NCBI GenBank assembly: GCA_020726265.1
Contig: DYSZ01000014.1
Coordinates: 1 to 41,359, forward strand
Direction of reading: 5' to 3'
From: Draconibacterium orientale
GTDB taxonomy: Bacteria; Bacteroidota; Bacteroidia; Bacteroidales; Prolixibacteraceae
DNA length: 41,359 bases
Shown here: positions 9,665 through 19,731 of the stretch, one piece after another
Layout of the letters: the number at the start of each line of letters is the position of its first letter
Numbering within the stretch: the stretch's first letter is position 1
Notes under the pieces: generated by a model
What the model was told of the DNA's origin: nothing
The model's database searches: none
The model's input: the letters and a program-made list of their open reading frames with translations, nothing else
Program-made: the position numbers and the translations under genes

Positions 9665-10054
9665 TTAAAAATATTTCCGGTTTAAAATTTCGTTATAAAT
9701 CACAGCGTCGCGAAGTGAAAAATTGCCCTTGAAAACCGATTTTTTTTTGGGGATAACAGCAGATTTTGCAGCGGCGGTTTCAATTACTTTTCCACCTTCA
9801 TTTTTGGGGCTGAAAGTGTAATTCTGCTCGTTTACCGCAGGTCTCGGTTCTTTTACGAAAACTTCTTTTGTTCCATACGGGTCTTCAGCAAAATGGCTTG
9901 ACACCGGCTCGTCTTTAAACAAATTCCAGATGTCTTCAGGAGCGTTTAAATTTCCGGCTACACCACCGGGAACCTGTTTTTTCTTCTTTAACTGGCCCAG
10001 TGCACCTGCTCCGGCAATGATCAATGTTAATATGACAACTAAAAGGTCATCCAT
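9665..10054 (-). CDS. conserved Bacteroidota hypothetical protein, N-terminal TM segment
   Basis: 129 aa; hydrophobic LLVVILTLIIAGAGALG, C-terminal FSLRDAVIYNEILNRKYF. Confidence 0.75.
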   Translation of the reverse strand: MDDLLVVILTLIIAGAGALGQLKKKKQVPGGVAGNLNAPEDIWNLFKDEPVSSHFAEDPYGTKEVFVKEPRPAVNEQNYTFSPKNEGGKVIETAAAKSAVIPKKKSVFKGNFSLRDAVIYNEILNRKYF

Positions 10055-10087
10055 TATAATTACTATTTAATGAGCAAATAAAAATTC

Positions 10088-10095
10088 TACTTTTG
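10088..10095 (+). promoter_or_regulatory. putative -7 box TACTTTTG for the downstream lipoprotein gene
   Basis: Matches TAnnTTTG; 25 nt upstream of the ATG at 10121. No clear -33 element. Confidence 0.4.
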
Positions 10096-10120
10096 TGCTT
10101 CTGGTAAAAATAAGAAAAAT

Positions 10121-10549
10121 ATGAAGTTGTCATCTTGCTTAAAGGTTATTTTAATTTTTTTCGTTCTTCATATTTCGACCCATTCATGCAACGATATTCA
10201 GGAATCGGAAGTCCCTGATGTTCCAGTTAATTTAATTATTAATCTTGTTATAGATAATGAACTTACAATTTCAGGGAATTCGAAAATTTATCCATACTAC
10301 GGATATGGAGGAGTGATTGTTGTTTGTGAAACTCCGGGAACTTATTATGCCTATGATGCAACCTGCACAAACGAAATAAGCACAGGTTGTACAGTTAATA
10401 ATTCGGGCATCCATGGGGAATGTAAGTGCTGTAAGTCGGAATATGTACTGCTTTATACACCTTACCCGGTTAAGGGACCAGCAGTGGCGCCTTTGCGTCA
10501 ATACAATGTTGTTCAGATAAATAATTCAACGTTGCGGGTATATAATTGA
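10121..10549 (+). CDS. secreted/lipoprotein, degenerate Rieske-fold-like, cysteine-rich
   Basis: 142 aa; signal LKVILIFFVLHISTHSC; VVCETPGTYYAYDATCTNE...ECKCCKSEYVLLYTPYPVKGPAVAPLRQYNV follows the spacing of a Rieske fold but without His ligands. Confidence 0.6.
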   Translation: MKLSSCLKVILIFFVLHISTHSCNDIQESEVPDVPVNLIINLVIDNELTISGNSKIYPYYGYGGVIVVCETPGTYYAYDATCTNEISTGCTVNNSGIHGECKCCKSEYVLLYTPYPVKGPAVAPLRQYNVVQINNSTLRVYN

Positions 10550-10550
10550 T

Positions 10551-10584
10551 AAAAAAAGGGAACTTATTCAGCTCCCTTTTTTTT
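10551..10584. terminator. bidirectional terminator between convergent genes
   Basis: AAAAAAAGGGA ACTTATTCAGC TCCCTTTTTTTT. Confidence 0.75.
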
Positions 10585-10595
10585 CGATCTTTTGT

Positions 10596-12014
10596 CTAAT
10601 ATCGATAATGATCAGGTTTGAATGGCCCTTCTTTCGGAATCCCTAAATATTTGGCCTGTTCATTGGAAAGGGTTGTAAGTTTAACCCCAATTTGTTCGAG
10701 GTGTAAACGGGCAACTTCTTCGTCGAGTTTTTTAGGTAAACGGTAAACGCCAATTTCGTAATCGTTTTGCCAAAGATCGATTTGTGCCAGCGACTGATTG
10801 GTGAACGAGTTGCTCATTACAAACGACGGGTGGCCGGTGGCACATCCCAGATTTACAAGACGACCTTCGGCAAGCAGATAAATAGCATTTCCATCAGGAA
10901 AAATGTATTTATCAACCTGTGGTTTAATGTTTATTTTTTCAATGCCTTCAAAATCATTGAGTTTATCAACCTGGATTTCATTGTCGAAATGACCGATATT
11001 GCAAACAATAGCCTGGTCTTTCATTTTAGAAAGATGGTCAATGGTAATCACATCTTTGTTGCCGGTGGTTGTAACATATATATTTCCTTCTTTAAGGGCG
11101 CTTTCAATTGTATTTACTTCAAAACCTTCCATGGCAGCCTGAAGCGCACAAATCGGGTCGATTTCTGTAACAATTACCCTGGCTCCGTAATAACGCATAG
11201 AGTGAGCACAGCCTTTTCCCACATCGCCATATCCGAGAACCACAACCACTTTCCCAGCAATCATTACATCAGTGGCACGTTTAATACCATCAGCCAGCGA
11301 TTCGCGACAGCCGTACAAATTGTCGAATTTCGATTTGGTAACCGAGTCGTTTACATTGATAGCCGGAACAAGCAGTTCGCCTCTTTCAAGCATTTGGTAC
11401 AAGCGGTGTACACCGGTGGTGGTTTCTTCTGAAACGCCTTTCCAATCTTCAACTACTTTGTGCCATTTGCCCGGATTTTCGGCTAATGTTTTTTTCAATA
11501 ATTCAAGAATAACTCCTTCTTCTGTGCTCGATGGTTTTTTGTTGAGCACTGTTGCGTCATTTTCAGCCTTGTAACCCAGGTGAATCAACAAAGTGGCATC
11601 GCCACCGTCGTCAACAATCAGGTTTGGTCCGAGTCCTTCACCAAAATCGAGTGCCTGCTCGGTGCACCACCAGTATTCTTCGAGGGTTTCACCTTTCCAG
11701 GCAAAAACAGGAACCCCGGCTTTTGCAATTGCTGCCGCTGCGTGATCTTGGGTTGAGAAAATATTACAACTTGCCCAGCGCACCGAAGCACCCAATTCAA
11801 CAAGTGTTTCAATAAGCACAGCGGTTTGAATGGTCATGTGTAAACTTCCGGTGATGCGGGCGCCTTTCAAGGGTTTTTGTGAACCAAATTTTTTGCGAAT
11901 CGACATTAATCCTGGCATTTCCTTCTCTGCAATTTCAATCTCTTTTCTGCCAAATCCGGCAAGTGAAATATCTGCAACTTTGTATTCAAGCATTTCTTTA
12001 ACTGCTACTGTCAT
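10596..12014 (-). CDS. ahcY: adenosylhomocysteinase
   Basis: 472 aa; [42 protein letters not shown]-terminal KPDHYRY. Confidence 0.98.
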   Translation of the reverse strand: MTVAVKEMLEYKVADISLAGFGRKEIEIAEKEMPGLMSIRKKFGSQKPLKGARITGSLHMTIQTAVLIETLVELGASVRWASCNIFSTQDHAAAAIAKAGVPVFAWKGETLEEYWWCTEQALDFGEGLGPNLIVDDGGDATLLIHLGYKAENDATVLNKKPSSTEEGVILELLKKTLAENPGKWHKVVEDWKGVSEETTTGVHRLYQMLERGELLVPAINVNDSVTKSKFDNLYGCRESLADGIKRATDVMIAGKVVVVLGYGDVGKGCAHSMRYYGARVIVTEIDPICALQAAMEGFEVNTIESALKEGNIYVTTTGNKDVITIDHLSKMKDQAIVCNIGHFDNEIQVDKLNDFEGIEKINIKPQVDKYIFPDGNAIYLLAEGRLVNLGCATGHPSFVMSNSFTNQSLAQIDLWQNDYEIGVYRLPKKLDEEVARLHLEQIGVKLTTLSNEQAKYLGIPKEGPFKPDHYRY

Positions 12015-12116
12015 TTATTTATGTGTTTAAATTGTCTGATATAAAAACGATGCAAAACTAACAAATTATGCACAAAAAAATTGTGGAGAATATTGGTGAG
12101 TAATTTAAAAACAGAG

Positions 12117-14303
12117 TCAGTTTCCCATATCCGACATGAATTTAATGCGCATCAGTCTGATGTTGTCTTCCGAATATTCATCTTCGCCAAGTTCAGCCAA
12201 AGCATCAGTAATTGAGTCTGACTCGGCTTCCCTGAAATAATCAAAAATTTCTTCCTGATGGTCTTCGTCGATTTCATCATCGATATAATAATCAATGTTC
12301 AGACGGGTTCCTGAATTCACAATTGCTTCAACTTCGGTAATTATTTCTGAAACGGTAACTCCCTTGGCATCGGCAATATCATCGAATGACATTTTCCGGT
12401 CAATACTCTGAATAATGAACACCTTCATTTTCGATTTGTTGGCCACCGTGCGAACCACCATATCTTCAGGTCGTTCAATTTCGTTTTCTTCTACGTAACG
12501 GGCAATCAGTTTTACAACCTCATCTCCATAACGTTTTGCTTTTCCCTGACCGACCCCTTGAATATTTTGTAATTCTTCAATATTTATCGGGTATTGAATT
12601 GACATTTCTGCCAACGAAGGTTCCTGAAAAATCACATATGGCGGAAGGTTATGTTTTTTTGCAATTTTTTTGGTCAGCTCTTTCAGCATGGCAAAAAGTT
12701 GTGGGTCGCCACTTGAACCGCCCGATGGAGCGCCGGCTGTTTCTTCACCTGAATCGTCATCTTCATAAGCATGATTTTTCACCAACATGAAACTGGTTGG
12801 ATTTTTAAGAAAGGCATGACCTTTTTCAGTTATTTTTAATAGGCCATAATTTTCAATGTCTTTGTTAATTAACCCTTTCACCATCGACTGTCGGAAAACA
12901 GCATTCCAGAATCGTTCATCGTGATCTCGGCCTTCGCCAAAACAGTTCAACGTATAATGTTTAAACGATTTAATTGCGGCAGTTTTGTTACCGATAAGGA
13001 TATTGGCGATGTGGTCAGCTTTATAAAGTTCATTTACTTCGATAATCGCATCAAGTGCCATTACTATTTCGTCCTTTGCTTCCACTTGTTCTTTTGGGTT
13101 CAGGCAGTTGTCGCAGTTACCGCAATTGTCGTGTGGATAATTCTCTCCAAAATAGTGAAGTAAAATTATACGACGGCAAACAGCAGCTTCTGCATACGAA
13201 ACTGTGTCGAGCAGCAATTGTTTCCCGATTTCCTGCTCAGCCACAGGTTTACCATGCATAAATTTTTCCAGTTTCTGAATATCCTTGTAACTGTAAAAAG
13301 TAATACATTTCCCCTCGCCTCCATCGCGCCCGGCACGCCCGGTCTCCTGGTAGTATCCTTCCAGACTTTTAGGAATATCGTAATGGATTACATATCGAAC
13401 ATCGGGTTTGTCAATCCCCATCCCGAAAGCTATTGTTGCAACTATTACATCAACTTCCTCGAGCAGAAATTTATCCTGGTTTAACGAACGTGTGGCTGCA
13501 TCCATGCCGGCATGATAAGCAAGTGCTTTAATTCCGTTAACTTTGAGCGTTTCGGCTATTTCTTCCACCTTTTTACGGCTGAGACAATAAATAATACCCG
13601 ATTTTCCTTCGTTCTGTTTTATGAATTTAATAATCTGGTTTTCAGGCTTAACTTTTGGCCTGATTTCGTAATAAAGATTCTCACGGTTAAATGAGGCTTT
13701 ATATACTTCAGCGTCTAAAATTCCCAGATTTTTCTGAATATCGTGCTGAACCTTAGCAGTGGCCGTGGCTGTGAGTGCAATAATCGGCGATTTTCCGATT
13801 TCCTCCACGATTGGTTTAATACGCCTGTATTCAGGTCTGAAATCGTGGCCCCATTCCGAAATACAGTGTGCCTCGTCGATGGCATAAAACGATATTTTAA
13901 TTTTCTTCAGAAAATCGATATTCTCTTCTTTTGTCAGAGATTCTGGCGCAACGTAAAGCAGCTTGGTTTTTCCATTCATCACATCCGATTTCACTTCCTG
14001 AATCGCCGTTTTCGATAATGATGAATTTAAAAAATGCGCTACATAATCATCGGTGTGCATTCCGCGGATTGTGTCAACCTGATTTTTCATCAGCGCAATC
14101 AATGGCGAAATTACAATGGCTGTTCCTTCCAAAAGCATGGCAGGCAATTGGTAAATAAGTGATTTACCTCCGCCCGTGGGCATTAAAACGAAAGTATTAT
14201 TGCCTTTTAAAACATTTTTGATTGCTTCTTCCTGCTGGCCTTTAAACCTGTCGAACCCAAAATACTGCTGCAGCTTATCGGTTAATACAATTTCATTCTC
14301 CAT
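12117..14303 (-). CDS. recQ: ATP-dependent DNA helicase RecQ
   Basis: 728 aa; FVLMPTGGGKSLIYQLPA, AIDEAHCISEWGHDFRPEY, QETGRAGRDGG, Zn-binding CRRIILLHYFGE...CGNCDNC, HRDC-like domain. Confidence 0.96.
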   Translation of the reverse strand: MENEIVLTDKLQQYFGFDRFKGQQEEAIKNVLKGNNTFVLMPTGGGKSLIYQLPAMLLEGTAIVISPLIALMKNQVDTIRGMHTDDYVAHFLNSSLSKTAIQEVKSDVMNGKTKLLYVAPESLTKEENIDFLKKIKISFYAIDEAHCISEWGHDFRPEYRRIKPIVEEIGKSPIIALTATATAKVQHDIQKNLGILDAEVYKASFNRENLYYEIRPKVKPENQIIKFIKQNEGKSGIIYCLSRKKVEEIAETLKVNGIKALAYHAGMDAATRSLNQDKFLLEEVDVIVATIAFGMGIDKPDVRYVIHYDIPKSLEGYYQETGRAGRDGGEGKCITFYSYKDIQKLEKFMHGKPVAEQEIGKQLLLDTVSYAEAAVCRRIILLHYFGENYPHDNCGNCDNCLNPKEQVEAKDEIVMALDAIIEVNELYKADHIANILIGNKTAAIKSFKHYTLNCFGEGRDHDERFWNAVFRQSMVKGLINKDIENYGLLKITEKGHAFLKNPTSFMLVKNHAYEDDDSGEETAGAPSGGSSGDPQLFAMLKELTKKIAKKHNLPPYVIFQEPSLAEMSIQYPINIEELQNIQGVGQGKAKRYGDEVVKLIARYVEENEIERPEDMVVRTVANKSKMKVFIIQSIDRKMSFDDIADAKGVTVSEIITEVEAIVNSGTRLNIDYYIDDEIDEDHQEEIFDYFREAESDSITDALAELGEDEYSEDNIRLMRIKFMSDMGN

Positions 14304-14440
14304 ACAATTTCAAATTTCTCTTTCCCATCATCTTAAACAAGAATGCTTAATGATTTAAAAGTAAAAAAAATGATGATATAAATTTTTAATTTGCTAAAAT
14401 TAATGCTTGCGGGTTTATAAGAATTAAATAATACGAAAGT

Positions 14441-14468
14441 TTTGCATATGAATAAGTCCTTATATTTG
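14441..14468 (+). promoter_or_regulatory. putative promoter for tatC (TTTG-N16-TATATTTG)
   Basis: -7 box TATATTTG matches the consensus; the spacing to TTTG is somewhat short. Confidence 0.4.
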
Positions 14469-14503
14469 TGCTTCTTTTTAAAAAAGAATAACCTGTATAG
14501 TAT

Positions 14504-15367
14504 ATGAGTGAAGCTGACAACAGAGAGGAGCAGTCAACAAAAAGGAGAAGAGGAAAAGGGCAACAGGGGGAAATGTCGTTTCTGGAACATCTTGAAGAAT
14601 TGCGTTGGCATATCATACGCGCGGTATTAGTAGTGATGGTTTTTGCCGTGGCTGCATTTATGCTGAAGGATTTTATATTTACTGAAATTATATTTAAACC
14701 CAAAACCCCTGAATTCTGGTCGAACCGGATGATGGCGAAACTTGGTGAACTTGTTGGAACGGATGCACTTAACATTAATCAGCACCCTTTAAAACTGATA
14801 AGCCTTAAAATGGCCGATCAGTTTATGCTACATTTCACAGTTGCTATTATTGCTGGTTTAATTCTGGCCTCGCCTTATGTTTTTTACGAAATCTGGAGTT
14901 TTATAAAACCAGCTTTATACGATAAAGAAAAAAAGCATGCCAGTGGTGCTGTTTTTGTTACTTCAATGCTGTTTTTAACCGGAATTTTATTTGGGTATTT
15001 TGTAATTGTACCGCTTTCTATCGATTTCCTTTCAACTTACAGTGTGAGTGCTGAAGTTGAAAACCAAATCAATATGCGGTCATACATCGGCACTGTAACA
15101 TCAATAACTTTTGCCTCCGGGTTTATTTTTCTGCTGCCAATTTTCTCCTTCTTTTTAAGTAAGGTTGGAATCTTGACTCCGGGATTTATGAAAAGCTATC
15201 GTCGTCATGCATATGTTTTACTGCTTTTGGTAGCAGCAATTATTACTCCTCCCGATATTTTCAGCCAGATTATGGTTGCAATTCCATTGGTGTTTTTGTA
15301 CGAGGCAAGTATTCTGATTTCGGCATTTGTGGTTAAAAAACGTGAAAAACTGGCACGCGAAAGCTAA
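14504..15367 (+). CDS. tatC: twin-arginine translocase subunit TatC
   Basis: 287 aa; MSFLEHLEELRWHIIRAVL, multiple TM segments, FGYFVIVPLSIDFL. Confidence 0.95.
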   Translation: MSEADNREEQSTKRRRGKGQQGEMSFLEHLEELRWHIIRAVLVVMVFAVAAFMLKDFIFTEIIFKPKTPEFWSNRMMAKLGELVGTDALNINQHPLKLISLKMADQFMLHFTVAIIAGLILASPYVFYEIWSFIKPALYDKEKKHASGAVFVTSMLFLTGILFGYFVIVPLSIDFLSTYSVSAEVENQINMRSYIGTVTSITFASGFIFLLPIFSFFLSKVGILTPGFMKSYRRHAYVLLLLVAAIITPPDIFSQIMVAIPLVFLYEASILISAFVVKKREKLARES

Positions 15368-15398
15368 ACCTGTAAATTAATGCGTTAATAAAAGCAAC

Positions 15399-16121
15399 AT
15401 GATTTTAAGGGCTGAAAATATTGTAAAAAAATACCGGAAACGTACTGTTGTAAAAGGTGTCAGTTTTGAGGTTAAACAGGGTGAAATTGTAGGTTTACTT
15501 GGCCCAAACGGAGCTGGCAAAACCACATCGTTTTATATGATTGTGGGATTGATTCAGCCTTTTTCAGGAAAAATCTTTTTAGACGACGAAGATATAACCA
15601 GTCAGCCAGTGTACAAAAGGGCTAAAAAGGGAATCGGTTACCTGGCGCAGGAAGCATCGGTATTCCGAAATCTGAGTATTGAAGACAATCTGCGTGCAGT
15701 ACTCGAAATGACAAGCTACACAAAGGAATACCAAAAGGAAAAGCTCGAAACACTAATAGAAGAGTTTGGATTGCAGCACATTCGAAAAAGCAGGGGCAAC
15801 CAGCTTTCGGGAGGCGAGCGCCGACGTACCGAAATTGCGCGGGCATTGGCTATTGAACCTAAATTTATTCTTCTCGACGAACCTTTTGCCGGAGTTGACC
15901 CCATTGCAGTGGAAGACATTCAAAACATTGTATCGAAACTGAAAGAGAAAAATATAGGTGTTTTAATAACCGACCACAATGTACACGAAACACTAACAAT
16001 AACCGATCGCTCGTACCTGCTCTTTGAAGGTTCAATTTTAAAAGCCGGAACTGCCGAAGAATTGGCAGCCGATGAGGTGGTTCGGAAAGTTTATCTCGGA
16101 CAGAATTTCGAGTTGCGTTAA
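15399..16121 (+). CDS. lptB: LPS export ABC transporter ATP-binding protein LptB
   Basis: 240 aa; [56 protein letters not shown]. Confidence 0.96.
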   Translation: MILRAENIVKKYRKRTVVKGVSFEVKQGEIVGLLGPNGAGKTTSFYMIVGLIQPFSGKIFLDDEDITSQPVYKRAKKGIGYLAQEASVFRNLSIEDNLRAVLEMTSYTKEYQKEKLETLIEEFGLQHIRKSRGNQLSGGERRRTEIARALAIEPKFILLDEPFAGVDPIAVEDIQNIVSKLKEKNIGVLITDHNVHETLTITDRSYLLFEGSILKAGTAEELAADEVVRKVYLGQNFELR

Positions 16122-16256
16122 AAAATCAGCTTTTTTAGCTGAAAATCTTTCTCCCGGCATTTGCAGTTTCCGAAAACATCATTTTCTTTGCAGCGCAAAA
16201 ATTTTCAGTGGGAGTAGTTTTGTGAAAAAGAATTCAAAAAAAAATTCCCGATAAAA

Positions 16257-16287
16257 TTTGGAGAATTTCGAAAATGAAGTATTTTTG
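16257..16287 (+). promoter_or_regulatory. Bacteroidota-type promoter for tRNA-Glu/rpsT (TTTG-N19-TATTTTTG)
   Basis: TTTG at 16257-16260, 19-nt spacer, TATTTTTG at 16280-16287. Confidence 0.7.
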
Positions 16288-16316
16288 CAGTCCCAAAAAT
16301 ATTGGGATGACATAAT

Positions 16317-16388
16317 GGCCCGTTCGTATATCGGTTAGTACTCAAGATTTTCATTCTTGCAAGAGGGGTTCGACTCCCCTACGGGCTA
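16317..16388 (+). tRNA. tRNA-Glu (anticodon TTC)
   Basis: Acceptor GGCCCGT/ACGGGCT, anticodon arm CAAGA-TTTTCAT-TCTTG, T arm AGGGG-TTCGACT-CCCCT. Confidence 0.93.
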
Positions 16389-16416
16389 CTTTTTAAAAAA
16401 GATAATTTTAAAGATA

Positions 16417-16668
16417 ATGGCAAATCATAAGTCCTCATTAAAGAGAATCAGACAGAACGAGACCAAAAGGTTACACAATCGTTATTACGCAAAAACAACC
16501 CGTAATGCTATTAAAGCCTTACGAAACACTTCTGATAAAGAAGAAGCTGCAAAGCTCTATCCCGAAGTAATTTCGATGATCGATAAGCTGGCAAAACGCA
16601 ACATTATTCACAAAAACAAAGCTTCGAACCTGAAATCGAAATTAGCATTGAAAATCAATCATCTGTAA
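16417..16668 (+). CDS. rpsT: 30S ribosomal protein S20
   Basis: 83 aa [35 protein letters not shown]...; start corrected from the ORF-track start (16357), which overlaps the tRNA. Confidence 0.95.
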   Translation: MANHKSSLKRIRQNETKRLHNRYYAKTTRNAIKALRNTSDKEEAAKLYPEVISMIDKLAKRNIIHKNKASNLKSKLALKINHL

Positions 16669-16695
16669 CAGATATTCATAAAAAATAATAAGAGA

Positions 16696-16723
16696 ACCTC
16701 TCCGTTTTGGAGGGGTTTTTTTA
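16696..16723 (+). terminator. rpsT terminator
   Basis: AACCTCTCC-GTTTT-GGAGGGGTTTTTTT. Confidence 0.8.
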
Positions 16724-16783
16724 TTTCCGTTTGGCGCCACTTTTATAAGTCAGTTTTTATGGCTACTTTTCGGGTGAACTCAC

Positions 16784-17485
16784 TTGCCAATGGACGAATA
16801 CAAAAAACTCAACATTAAAGATTGGGCAGCAGAAGACCGCCCGCGCGAAAAGCTGTTAAAAAACGGGGCTCGTTCATTATCTGACGCCGAGCTTATTGCA
16901 ATTCTCATTGGTTCCGGAAATCTTGAGGAAACAGCCGTAGAACTTTCACGGCGGATTCTCGCTTCAGTAGATAATAATCTGAATGACCTCGGCAAAAAAA
17001 GTGTTGGCTCATTATGCAGTTTTAAGGGAATTGGCGAAGCAAAAGCAGTTACCATTGTTGCTGCCCTTGAACTTGGCAAACGCCGGAAAGAAGCCGATGT
17101 TTTCATCAAAAAGGTGATTAATGCCAGTAAAGATGCTTTTGATTATTTTCAACCAATGCTTGGCGACCTCGGGCACGAAGAGTTTTGGGTGATGCTGCTC
17201 GATCGGGGTAACAAAATTCAGGATACTTTCCGAATCAGTCAGGGCGGAATTTCAGGTACGGTAATCGATGTTCGAATCATCCTGAAACCTGCACTCGAAA
17301 AACAGTCGAGTTACATTATCCTTTGTCACAATCACCCCTCCGGGACATTGCGGCCTTCAGACTCCGATCGCGTGATAACCTCTAAAATTAAAGACGCAGC
17401 AAAACTGATGGATATTTCGGTAATCGACCACGTAATTATTGGGCAAAACAAATACTTTAGTTTCGCAGACGAGGGATTGTTGTAA
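16784..17485 (+). CDS. radC: DNA repair protein RadC (JAB/MPN domain)
   Basis: 233 aa; ILCHNHPSGTLRPSDSD metalloprotease-like motif. Confidence 0.95.
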   Translation: MPMDEYKKLNIKDWAAEDRPREKLLKNGARSLSDAELIAILIGSGNLEETAVELSRRILASVDNNLNDLGKKSVGSLCSFKGIGEAKAVTIVAALELGKRRKEADVFIKKVINASKDAFDYFQPMLGDLGHEEFWVMLLDRGNKIQDTFRISQGGISGTVIDVRIILKPALEKQSSYIILCHNHPSGTLRPSDSDRVITSKIKDAAKLMDISVIDHVIIGQNKYFSFADEGLL

Positions 17486-17497
17486 CAACTGAAAAAC

Positions 17498-18826
17498 ATG
17501 GAAATGATACTTTTTTATTCCGAAAAAATAACACCACGCATTGAGTACATTGTAAAACTGTATTTCGAACAGATATTGCAGGTAAAAGTTTTGTTTACAA
17601 GCGATTTCATGGAATTTAAAAATGCTGAATCAGCAAAAATAAACTACTCCGGTCAACCTTTTAAAGGCGGAATTTATTTAAAACCGCATCCTCTGCTATT
17701 CGAAAGTGAAATAAGTGTAAAGAAACCTGAAACTGTTGATTATAAAAACGCGCAATATTTTTTCCCTTCTTCTGCTGATTCTTTTTTGCCCTTCGATTTG
17801 TTTGCAGCCGGATTTTATCTCGTAACCCGGTACGAAGAGTATATTATTGCCGAAAGGGATCATTATGGGCGTTTTATTGCCGGCGAAAGTATTTTGTTTA
17901 AAAACCAGTTGTTAAAAAAGCCGGTGATTAATCTTTGGGCCGAAATGTTGGCCAGCGAAATCAGCAAAACATATCCTCAATTTGCCTGGCCCGAACGAAA
18001 ATTCAGCTTCTTATCGACCATTGATGTTGATAATGCCTGGGCATACCGGCACAAAGGTTTTTCGAGAACAACCGGAGCGCTCACCAAGTCGTTATTGAAA
18101 GGCCATTTAATTGAAGTATTTGAAAGAATTGCAGTATTGTTGCGAATTAAAAACGACCCGTATGATAATTATAGTTTTATTGATTCGGTTTTTGAGGGCA
18201 ACGAAAAGTTAGTACGTTTTTTCTATTTGCTTGGCAATTACAGCAGGTTCGACAAAAATATTTCACACAGAAATCTGCGTTACAGACAGTTAATCAGAAA
18301 AACTAAAAGACACTACCTTGTGGGTATTCATCCTTCGTTTGCTGCCGCAACAGACAAAAGAGGGAAGATATTAAAAGAAGAAAAACAAAGGCTTGCCAGA
18401 ATAACCGGCTCATCAGTAGAAATCAGTCGTCAGCACTATTTGAAAATCGAATTTCCAACAACTTTCCGAAACCTGATGAAGGCAGGAATTTTCAAAGATT
18501 ATTCGTTGGGATATGCATCAGCCACAGGGTTCAGGGCTGGTATTTGCACTCCGTTTTATTTTTATGATCTCGAACGTGAAAAGACAACCGAATTGCTGCA
18601 AACCCCTTTTCAGGTGATGGATGTTACGTTACTGCATTATCTTGATCTTGAACCGGATCAGGCCTGGGATGAAATTCTGACTTTGATGGATGAAGTTAAA
18701 AATGTGAATGGCACTTTTGTTTCGGTTTGGCATAACGAATCGGTTAACGACCGAGGTCATTGGAAAGGCTATCGCGAAGTATTTGAAAAGATGAACCAAC
18801 TTGGATTTCGGTGGGCAAATGAATAA
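17498..18826 (+). CDS. polysaccharide deacetylase family protein (DUF7033-like N-terminus)
   Basis: 442 aa; FLPFDLFAAGFYLVTRYEEY, FSFLSTIDVDNAWAYRHKG, YLVGIHPSFAA. Start may be 17504. Confidence 0.8.
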   Translation: MEMILFYSEKITPRIEYIVKLYFEQILQVKVLFTSDFMEFKNAESAKINYSGQPFKGGIYLKPHPLLFESEISVKKPETVDYKNAQYFFPSSADSFLPFDLFAAGFYLVTRYEEYIIAERDHYGRFIAGESILFKNQLLKKPVINLWAEMLASEISKTYPQFAWPERKFSFLSTIDVDNAWAYRHKGFSRTTGALTKSLLKGHLIEVFERIAVLLRIKNDPYDNYSFIDSVFEGNEKLVRFFYLLGNYSRFDKNISHRNLRYRQLIRKTKRHYLVGIHPSFAAATDKRGKILKEEKQRLARITGSSVEISRQHYLKIEFPTTFRNLMKAGIFKDYSLGYASATGFRAGICTPFYFYDLEREKTTELLQTPFQVMDVTLLHYLDLEPDQAWDEILTLMDEVKNVNGTFVSVWHNESVNDRGHWKGYREVFEKMNQLGFRWANE

Positions 18827-19730
18827 TGGATTACAATACATTTCCAACAATAAAATTGATTTCAAAAAATGGGATCGTTGTTTAGCCTGTGCCAACAATT
18901 CAAGGGTTTATGCTTTTTCGTGGTTTCTTGATCGTACTGCTGAAAAATGGGATGCTTTGGTGTGGGGTGATTATGAATTTGTAATGCCGCTGCCAGTTCG
19001 GAAAAAATGGGGAATCAGGTATGTTTATCAACCCGTTTTCTGTCAGCAACTTGGGATTTTTCCTGAACCTCCCATTTCTGTTCAAGAGCAATTTGTTGGG
19101 TTTCTTTCAGGAAAATTCAGGTATATTCAAATACAGGTTACTCCGCAAATTAATCAGGATGTTTTTTCAAAGTTTGAAGTAACTGAAAAAGCAAACCTTG
19201 TTTTGCCGCTTATGGCAGATTATAAGGGTATTGCGCTGCAGTTTTCGCAAAACGTGAGGCGGAATATTGTCAAAGCAGGAAAAGAAGGTATTTCTGTGGT
19301 TCGCGGTCTTAATCCGGCAGAGTTTATCGACGGGAAAAAAACATCTGATTTAGCAAAGTCAAATCCAAAAACGTTTGAAAATTTATCGCGAATTATGTCA
19401 TTTTCGATTTCGGAAAGTACAGGAATTATATACGCGGCATACACCCAGCAGAATGAATTGTGTTCGGCAGCGTTTTTTCTGCAATCGGGAACACGAGTGG
19501 TTTACCTGAGCGCTTTTTCAACATCTGAAGGAAAGCGGAGCAACGCGATGCACCTTATTGTTGACGAGTTTATCCGCGATTATGCCGGTTCAGGTAATTT
19601 GCTCGATTTCGAAGGGTCGTCAATTGAGGGAGTTGCAAGATTTTACAAAGGATTCGGGGCTTTTACAGAAACCTATTATCTGCTTAAATACAACCAGCTG
19701 CCTTTCCCGCTTAATATGATAAAGAAATAA
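18819..19730 (+). CDS. FemAB/GNAT-like N-acyltransferase
   Basis: Starts MNNGLQYISNNKIDF at 18819 (overlaps upstream stop, ATGAATAA); QNVRRNIVKAGKEGISV and ARFYKGFGAFTETYYLLKYNQLP are typical of the Acetyltransf_6/FemAB fold. Confidence 0.75.
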   Translation: MNNGLQYISNNKIDFKKWDRCLACANNSRVYAFSWFLDRTAEKWDALVWGDYEFVMPLPVRKKWGIRYVYQPVFCQQLGIFPEPPISVQEQFVGFLSGKFRYIQIQVTPQINQDVFSKFEVTEKANLVLPLMADYKGIALQFSQNVRRNIVKAGKEGISVVRGLNPAEFIDGKKTSDLAKSNPKTFENLSRIMSFSISESTGIIYAAYTQQNELCSAAFFLQSGTRVVYLSAFSTSEGKRSNAMHLIVDEFIRDYAGSGNLLDFEGSSIEGVARFYKGFGAFTETYYLLKYNQLPFPLNMIKK

Positions 19731-19731
19731 A

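Noticed and set aside
10767-11432. 221-aa + strand ORF antisense to ahcY
   Set aside because: Shadow ORF of a highly conserved housekeeping gene.
16357-16416. 20-aa N-terminal extension of ribosomal protein S20
   Set aside because: It overlaps tRNA-Glu; S20 canonically begins MANHKS at 16417.
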